Source of the DNA: JAFGRR01 sp964499235
GTDB taxonomy: Bacteria > Planctomycetota > Phycisphaerae > UBA1845 > Fen-1342
Direction: 5' to 3'
DNA length: 27,650 nucleotides
NCBI GenBank assembly: GCA_964499235.1
Contig: CAZCKC010000031.1
Coordinates: forward strand, 1-27,650
This document shows positions 23,352 through 27,650 of this stretch, in pieces; the first letter of the stretch is position 1; each line of letters starts with the position of its first letter. The translations under genes were made by a program, and so were the position numbers. The notes beneath the pieces are model-generated. The model saw only the letters and a program-made list of their open reading frames with translations, was not told the DNA's origin and ran no database searches.

Positions 23352-24431
23352 TCAGCACATCTCCGGCGCCGTCGAGCGGTCCTGCGTGTGCCGCCCGTAG
23401 GCGTGACCCTTCAGCCCGCCGGCCGCCCGGGCCTCGTCGACCATCTGCTGGTAGTTCGGATAGTTGCCCTTCTCCGCAAACGCCTCGAACATCACCAGTC
23501 GCCGCTCGAGCGTCACGCCGATGCTCTCCGCATCAGCGTAGTCGGCGCAGATGATCCCACCGTTCGGCCGCCCGTAGTGCTCGACCAGCGCGTAGGCCTG
23601 CTCGCGGATCTCCTCGAGCGAGCCGCGCGGCAGCGTCGTCTGCGTGTCGACGATCGCCTGCAGGCAGATCCGCCCGCCGAAGCGCTGCCCGAACTCCTCG
23701 AGCCCGACCGTGTTGGGCTGGGCGTTATCGATCGCGTCGAGTCCGGACTCGATCAGGTCGTCCATCACGCCGTTGATCTTGCCGCAGCAGTGCATCCAGG
23801 TGTGGATCCCGAGGTCATGGATGTCCTTGAACCACACCTCGTACTGCGGCTTGAAAACCTGCTTGAACTGCCGCGGGCTGATGAACGCCCGGTCCTGGAC
23901 GCCCCAGTCGTCCGCCATCGCCGCAATGTCGATGCGGTCGCCGACGAGCTCCTTGCAGTTCCGCAGCACTCGCGTGTGGTGCTCGCGAATCCGCGTGATC
24001 ATCTCGGTGACCTCGTCCTTGTGGCGAGTCAACGCCATCATCGCGTTGCTCATGCCCATCAGCATCCAGAGCCGCTCCCAGATGCCATTGCCGAAGCAGA
24101 ACATCACCGCCCGGTCCTCGGCCTGCTCGACCTGCTCCTGGAACCCCTTGTAGCGGCGCTCGTCATCGGGATCGGGCCACTGGTAGTCCTTCAGCTTCGA
24201 AAGCTCCGCCAGCGGGTGGCCATGGACCTGGCCGGTGTTGGCCACATCCGAGATCTCCCAGATGCAGCCCCACTCGTCGGCGGCCTTGTGCTCGATGTTC
24301 CAGGTCCAGCCGGTCGGGTCGACGGTCCAGACGTCGAAGCAGTCGCTCGCCCCGACGACATCGAACTTCATCGGGATCCGCGGCGGGTTATTGAACGTGA
24401 TCGCGCGTTTGACGATTTCACGGCGTTCCAT
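23352..24431 (-). CDS. URO-D-family methyltransferase-like protein (MtaA-like, zinc motif present)
   Basis: This 359-residue protein has the uroporphyrinogen decarboxylase fold used by corrinoid-dependent methyltransferases such as MtaA, MtbA and CmuA. It carries a zinc-type H-x-C-G motif (MHCCGK, H214 and C216) and a later Cys, C295 in GIICADYADAES. In MtaA-type enzymes this set binds zinc and activates the thiol methyl acceptor. It lacks the arginine-rich N-terminal substrate pocket of true HemE. It is the last gene of the corrinoid transcript, 47 bases after the next URO-D gene. GAGG lies 6 bases before the ATG. Substrate is unknown. Confidence 0.82.
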   Translation of the reverse strand: MERREIVKRAITFNNPPRIPMKFDVVGASDCFDVWTVDPTGWTWNIEHKAADEWGCIWEISDVANTGQVHGHPLAELSKLKDYQWPDPDDERRYKGFQEQVEQAEDRAVMFCFGNGIWERLWMLMGMSNAMMALTRHKDEVTEMITRIREHHTRVLRNCKELVGDRIDIAAMADDWGVQDRAFISPRQFKQVFKPQYEVWFKDIHDLGIHTWMHCCGKINGVMDDLIESGLDAIDNAQPNTVGLEEFGQRFGGRICLQAIVDTQTTLPRGSLEEIREQAYALVEHYGRPNGGIICADYADAESIGVTLERRLVMFEAFAEKGNYPNYQQMVDEARAAGGLKGHAYGRHTQDRSTAPEMC

Positions 24432-24454
24432 CGGTTGCCTCGCGTGGGGGTGGC

Positions 24455-24471
24455 GCCGGCGCTGCGCCGGC
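24455..24471 (-). other. Strong hairpin between the two URO-D genes
   Basis: A perfect 7-bp stem, GCCGGCG/CGCCGGC with a 3-base loop, fills much of the 47-base gap. No T-run follows. It may stabilise processed mRNA or reduce read-through to the downstream gene. Confidence 0.35.
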
Positions 24472-24478
24472 GGCAGGA

Positions 24479-25621
24479 TTACGACTCGTAGGGCCCCAAC
24501 TCGTCGACCAGCCCCAGCACGTACTCGTACGTCTCGAGCGTCACGCCCGGCGGGATCGAGTGGTCGGAGTGGTAGACATAGCCCCGCTTTTCCTTCGCTA
24601 CCTTGATCTTAGTTTCCATCTCCGCCCGGATCTGGTCACGATCGTTCGTGGCCAGCACCGTTACATCGATGTTGCCGACGAACCCGATCTGATCACCGTA
24701 CTGCGGCGCGAGCTCACGCACGTCCATCCCCGCCCGCGTCTCCATCGGGTTGATCGCATCCACGCCCGCCGCGATCAGGTCCGGCAGCACCGGCCGGATG
24801 TCCCCGTCCGAGTGAAAGATCACCGGCATCCCACGCGCGTGAAAGGCGTCGAACAACCGCTTGTGGTAGGGCTGCGAGAACCGCCGGTAGAACCGCGGGC
24901 TCATGAACGGCCCGTTCTTGTACGCCATGTCGCCGTAGATGAACGCGCCGTCACAGCGCATCCCCTCGGCCTCGGCCACCTCCAGCATCTGGATCTGCAG
25001 GGTGGTGTAGGTGTCGAAGACGTCGTGCACCCACTCCGGCTGCCGGATCATCGCCTTCAGCATGATCTCGTGCCCGAGAATGTCCTTCACCGACTCGAAG
25101 ATCTCCACGCTGCCGAAGCAGACGAACCGGTCGTGCTTGCGGGCCCGGTGATAGAACGGCCAGAACTCGTGCCAGCGGATCCGCTCCTTGCTGGGGGTCA
25201 GCAGGTGCTTGACCTCCGCCCACTTCTGCGGCGTGTCGATGCCGAAGCCGCAATGCTCCGGCGTGCCCCCCTTGTGCTTCCACCACCGCATCTCGGCAAA
25301 GTTCGCGTCGCGAATCAGCTTCCACTCGTCGGTCTCGTCCAGGATCTCCGGCTCGGTCAGCGTCAGCCGGTAGTCCGGCCACGCCACCTGCATCAAATCG
25401 AAGTCGAAGAACTCCCACAGCGTGAAGCTCGTGGGGTCGCCGCAATCGCCGCCGTTGCACTCGCGCTTAGCCTTGGCCGTGAAGCGCTCCCCGAGCCGCT
25501 GCTTGAAGTCCTGGTCAGTCTCGGCCCAGAACCAGTCGTAGCGGGGGATGCGGTCCACCGGCTCGCGGGCCAGCGTCCGGGCGACCCGCTCACGCGGCGA
25601 CAACGCCGTCTGCGAAGGCAT
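24479..25621 (-). CDS. URO-D-family protein, second copy, zinc motif altered
   Basis: The 380-residue protein has the URO-D fold: RVARTLAREPVDRIPRYDW at the N-terminus, FIYGDMAYKNGPFMSPRFY in the middle, and GVDAINPMETRAGMD and IGFVGNIDV near the C-terminus. Where MtaA-type enzymes have H-x-C-G it has FHSDGD (H270, D272), so the usual zinc cysteine is missing. This form is common among URO-D proteins of uncertain function. It is only distantly similar to the neighbouring copy, so this is not a recent duplication. It sits between the corrinoid gene (45-base gap) and the other URO-D gene. GGAG lies 5 bases before the ATG. It may be the substrate-specific methyltransferase of the set. Confidence 0.8.
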   Translation of the reverse strand: MPSQTALSPRERVARTLAREPVDRIPRYDWFWAETDQDFKQRLGERFTAKAKRECNGGDCGDPTSFTLWEFFDFDLMQVAWPDYRLTLTEPEILDETDEWKLIRDANFAEMRWWKHKGGTPEHCGFGIDTPQKWAEVKHLLTPSKERIRWHEFWPFYHRARKHDRFVCFGSVEIFESVKDILGHEIMLKAMIRQPEWVHDVFDTYTTLQIQMLEVAEAEGMRCDGAFIYGDMAYKNGPFMSPRFYRRFSQPYHKRLFDAFHARGMPVIFHSDGDIRPVLPDLIAAGVDAINPMETRAGMDVRELAPQYGDQIGFVGNIDVTVLATNDRDQIRAEMETKIKVAKEKRGYVYHSDHSIPPGVTLETYEYVLGLVDELGPYES

Positions 25622-25638
25622 GCCTGCTCCAAGGGAAG

Positions 25639-25656
25639 AAAAAACCGCAACCGCGG
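25639..25656 (-). terminator. Possible attenuating terminator between corrinoid and URO-D genes
   Basis: On the minus strand, CCGC-GGTT-GCGG is followed directly by six T (25639-25644). The stem is only 4 bp, so it could end part of the transcripts after the corrinoid gene, giving more carrier protein than methyltransferase, or it could be chance. Confidence 0.25.
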
Positions 25657-25666
25657 GAGGTCGGCG

Positions 25667-26308
25667 CTACGACGCCTGCTTGAGCACCAGCTCTTTCGCC
25701 AGGTCGGCGCCCGACGCCGCGTCGCGCCCGTAGCCCTGCGCGCCGATCTTGTCCGCGAAGTCCTGCGTCACCGGCGCGCCGCCGACGAGGATCACCGGCT
25801 TGTCCGGCAGCTCCTCGACCAGCTTCTTCACCGTCGTTTCCATCATCGGCATCGTCGTCGTCAACAGCGCGCTCAGCGCGATCAGCTGTACCGGCCGCTC
25901 CTGGCACGCCGCCACGAACTTCTCCGGCGGCACGTCCACGCCGAGGTCAATGATCTCGAAGCCGGCCCCCTCCAGCATCGTGCACACCAGGTTCTTGCCG
26001 ATGTCGTGCAGGTCGCCCTTGACCGTACCCACGACGGCCGTCGCGGCCGCTTTCGCCCCCGCCGCCTGCAAGTGCGGCTTGAGCAGCATGGTCGAGGCCT
26101 TCATCGCCTCCGCCGCGATCAGCACCTCCGGCACGAAGTACTCGCCATCGCGGAAGAGCTTACCGACCTCGCCCATGCCCTTGAGCAGGCCATCGTTCAG
26201 GATCACCTGTGCCTCGACCCCTTCGTCGAGCGCCTGCTGCGTGAGCACCGGCGCGCGCTCCTCGTCACAATCGATGATCGCCTGCGCTAAATCGTCCAGG
26301 ACTGCCAT
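25667..26308 (-). CDS. Corrinoid (cobalamin-binding) methyl-carrier protein
   Basis: This 213-residue protein has the two-domain layout of MtaC/MtbC-type corrinoid proteins. A helical cap spans about residues 1-85. A Rossmann-type B12 domain follows with GDLHDIGKNLV (D99, H101, G104; H101 is the predicted lower cobalt ligand), SALLTTTMPMM, and the closing VGGAPVTQDFADKIGAQGYG. It would carry the methyl group between methyltransferases as methylcobalamin. The open frame extends to 26404, but ATG 26308 has GGAG 8 bases upstream and begins the normal cap domain. It is first in a three-gene run with both URO-D genes. Confidence 0.93.
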   Translation of the reverse strand: MAVLDDLAQAIIDCDEERAPVLTQQALDEGVEAQVILNDGLLKGMGEVGKLFRDGEYFVPEVLIAAEAMKASTMLLKPHLQAAGAKAAATAVVGTVKGDLHDIGKNLVCTMLEGAGFEIIDLGVDVPPEKFVAACQERPVQLIALSALLTTTMPMMETTVKKLVEELPDKPVILVGGAPVTQDFADKIGAQGYGRDAASGADLAKELVLKQAS

Positions 26309-26339
26309 CCAGCCGTCTCCATCTGACCCACCACGGTCC

Positions 26340-26373
26340 GCCGGCCGGCCCACAGCCACAATGGCCGGCCGGC
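26340..26373. repeat. Perfect 11-bp inverted repeat upstream of the corrinoid gene
   Basis: GCCGGCCGGCC (26340-26350) and GGCCGGCCGGC (26363-26373) are exact inverted copies around a 12-base loop. The repeat ends 32 bases before the corrinoid ATG. It could be an operator or an RNA hairpin in the leader. Both arms are runs of the same GGCC unit. Confidence 0.6.
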
Positions 26374-26584
26374 CGCCCGCATTTTCCGCGTTTGTGCACA
26401 CCAACCTAGCAGCGAACCCACTGCCTAATCAAGAGCAGGTGGGCGGGTTTGTCGCCGCTTCGATTCCGTCCCCGGCTGGACAGCCCCGCTGCCCAACCGC
26501 CGAGCGAAAAAACCGAACCACCGCCCGGATTTTCGACTGTTCCCCCGCTTCCCCAGCTATGCTCAAATAAAGGCTATTAGGCCA

Positions 26585-26665
26585 GCTCCGCACGGGTCGG
26601 ACGATCACGGAGCGTATGAAGCCCTTAAGTCGCGGCCGATACGCCGGCCGCCCGGTTCTTTTTCT
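26585..26665 (+). promoter_or_regulatory. Structured leader candidate before the MetH-type reactivation gene
   Basis: Three short stems can form. P1 is GCTCCG/CGGAGC (26585-26590, 26608-26613). P2 is GCGTAT/ATACGC (26612-26617, 26639-26644). P3 is CGGCCG/CGGCCG (26633-26638, 26645-26650), and its whole loop is the 3' arm of P2. A T-rich tract (26656-26665) follows P3. P2 with P3 would make a pseudoknot or a switch. No known riboswitch class is recognised. Confidence 0.3.
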
Positions 26666-26683
26666 CCCGGACGCCGGTGAGCG

Positions 26684-27487
26684 ATGATTGACCCCCTGCC
26701 TTCAACTGTTCGGAGCCTCGAAACCGTCAAGCGTTTCGAGCCCCAGCACCTGAACATCGACCCCGCGCAGGTCTATCGCGCCGTCGGGATCCGACCCGAT
26801 CGACCCGCCCATCAGCGCTGGCTGGCCGAGGTCGAGCGCTGCATCCACGACGTGCCCCGCCTGACGCGGCCGCGCGGCGTCTTTCGCATCGACCGCGTCA
26901 CCCGCCTCGAAAACCGCTCGCTCCAGCTCGGCTCCGGCGCCCGCTACCGCGGCGCCGTCGGGCAGTTCCTCGCCCACGCCGAGTACGTCGCCACCTTCGT
27001 CGTCACGATCGGCTCCGCGGCCGAGCGGCTCGCCCGCCGCTGGATGAAGGGCACCCAGATCATGCGCGGCGCGATCGTCGACGCGGTCGCCTCTGAGGCC
27101 GCCGAGAACCTCGCCGACCAGCTCCAGCAGCGCGTCCAGGGGCTCGCCCAGCCCCACGGCCTCGACGTTACGCCGCGCTACTCGCCCGGCTACTGCGGCA
27201 TGCTCATCACCGAGCAGCAGCAGCTGTTCCGGACGCTCCCCGTGCGCGACGTCGGCGTCCGCCTCACCCCTAGCTGCCTGATGATGCCCTTCAAGAGCGT
27301 CTCCGGCCTGATCGGGCTCGCGCCGGCCGAAAAGGTCGGCCCCCATCGCTACCCCTGCGAGTTTTGTGCCCACCCCGACTGCATGCAGCGCCGCGCCCCG
27401 TTCGACGAACAGAACTGCGCAACCCGCGTGAAATTCGCCTGGGAACGCGAGTCCACCGCCCCCCCCGCGGCCACCGACTCCGAGTAG
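26684..27487 (+). CDS. Stand-alone MetH-type reactivation-domain protein (cobalamin reductive activation)
   Basis: The 267-residue protein resembles the AdoMet-binding activation domain at the C-terminus of methionine synthase MetH, without the catalytic and B12 domains. The AdoMet-contact region is clear: RYSPGY (165-170), CGMLITEQQQLF, then LTPSCLMMPFKSVSG. MetH uses this domain to remethylate oxidised Co(II) cobalamin with AdoMet and an electron donor. A C-terminal CEFCAHPDC (C225, C228, C233) could hold a metal or Fe-S centre. Its place beside a corrinoid protein and two methyltransferase-like proteins suggests it reactivates that corrinoid protein. The ATG at 26684 has only a close, weak GGTGAG before it. 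Confidence 0.85.
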   Translation: MIDPLPSTVRSLETVKRFEPQHLNIDPAQVYRAVGIRPDRPAHQRWLAEVERCIHDVPRLTRPRGVFRIDRVTRLENRSLQLGSGARYRGAVGQFLAHAEYVATFVVTIGSAAERLARRWMKGTQIMRGAIVDAVASEAAENLADQLQQRVQGLAQPHGLDVTPRYSPGYCGMLITEQQQLFRTLPVRDVGVRLTPSCLMMPFKSVSGLIGLAPAEKVGPHRYPCEFCAHPDCMQRRAPFDEQNCATRVKFAWERESTAPPAATDSE

Positions 27488-27650
27488 ATTTTTCCGGACG
27501 CACCGATATTCGCCCGCCGCATTCCGGTCGGCTGCCCGCCAGCCGGAAGTGGTAACAATCAAGCAGCCCCGTCGCTTAATCAATCCCCTTGTTGTCACGC
27601 GAGCGATTCGCCCGAGAGCCCGCGCGGTCGCAACCAAGAAAATTTGCCTG

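Larger units (their letters stand above)
26309..26683. other. Divergent regulatory region of the corrinoid locus
   Basis: This 375-base gap separates the corrinoid gene (minus) from the reactivation gene (plus). It contains no credible gene. It holds a perfect 11-bp inverted repeat close to the corrinoid start, an AT-rich patch around 26558-26580 that could contain a promoter, and stacked hairpins at 26585-26665 ahead of the reactivation gene. I checked for the cobalamin and SAM riboswitch core motifs by eye and did not find them. Confidence 0.55.

Noticed and set aside
24560..26290. Long plus-strand open frame opposite the URO-D and corrinoid genes
   Set aside because: Its His/Arg/Leu-rich composition is a mirror of the real genes, with no ribosome-binding site or domain.
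26428..26435. ATCAAGAG resembling the SAM-I riboswitch opening
   Set aside because: The following GAGGGA and GGCAACC core elements and the closing stem are absent.
26309..26683. Possible cobalamin riboswitch, expected near corrinoid genes
   Set aside because: Neither strand shows the GCCACTG-type core or the B12 box (AGYCMGGAGACC pattern).

Overview
The window reads as a stretch of chromosome from a high-GC, Gram-negative bacterium, most likely a member of the Planctomycetota. The lineage is inferred from content rather than from a marker gene: a YdjY-domain protein next to an orphan secretin, two divergent uroporphyrinogen-decarboxylase-fold (URO-D) proteins beside a corrinoid protein, several short lipoproteins with Gly/Asp-rich tails, an FG-GAP/VCBS lipoprotein and a DhnA-type class I aldolase. 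Base composition looks even throughout. I see no insertion sequence, integrase, CRISPR array or phage gene.

Layout. Bases 1-890 carry two minus-strand tRNA genes, a normal tRNA-Ser(GGA) and a short-variable-loop tRNA with a UAA anticodon. 893-3323 holds ygfZ (minus) divergent from cinA (plus). 3413-6150 holds a TPR lipoprotein, a lipoprotein of unknown function and a single-domain response regulator. 6101-10084 is a secretin-like protein followed by a YdjY-domain protein. 10424-18287 is a long minus-strand gene train, read in the order pgmB, small lipoprotein, RsbW-type kinase, STAS protein, MlaE-type permease, RNase HII-like protein, large macroglobulin-like protein. The first five genes overlap by 1-4 bases and the sixth follows after 3 bases. 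18390-21566 (plus) has a YwqK-type repeat protein overlapping an FG-GAP lipoprotein, then the aldolase fbaB. 21591-23330 holds trpC divergent from a CPBP-family membrane protease. 23352-27487 is a corrinoid methyltransferase locus: corrinoid protein and two URO-D proteins on the minus strand, and a stand-alone MetH-type reactivation protein divergent on the plus strand.

How genes may work together. The clearest functional unit is the corrinoid locus. Its parts match a methyl-transfer system (methyltransferase(s), cobalamin carrier, AdoMet-dependent reactivator), but its methyl donor and acceptor cannot be read from sequence. The second unit is the kinase-STAS-permease run, where an anti-sigma-type switch pair is translationally coupled to a lipid-transport permease. 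The most unusual single feature is the UAA-anticodon tRNA without a long variable arm. Much of the rest is envelope biology (secretin, macroglobulin-like protein, lipoproteins) mixed with housekeeping genes.
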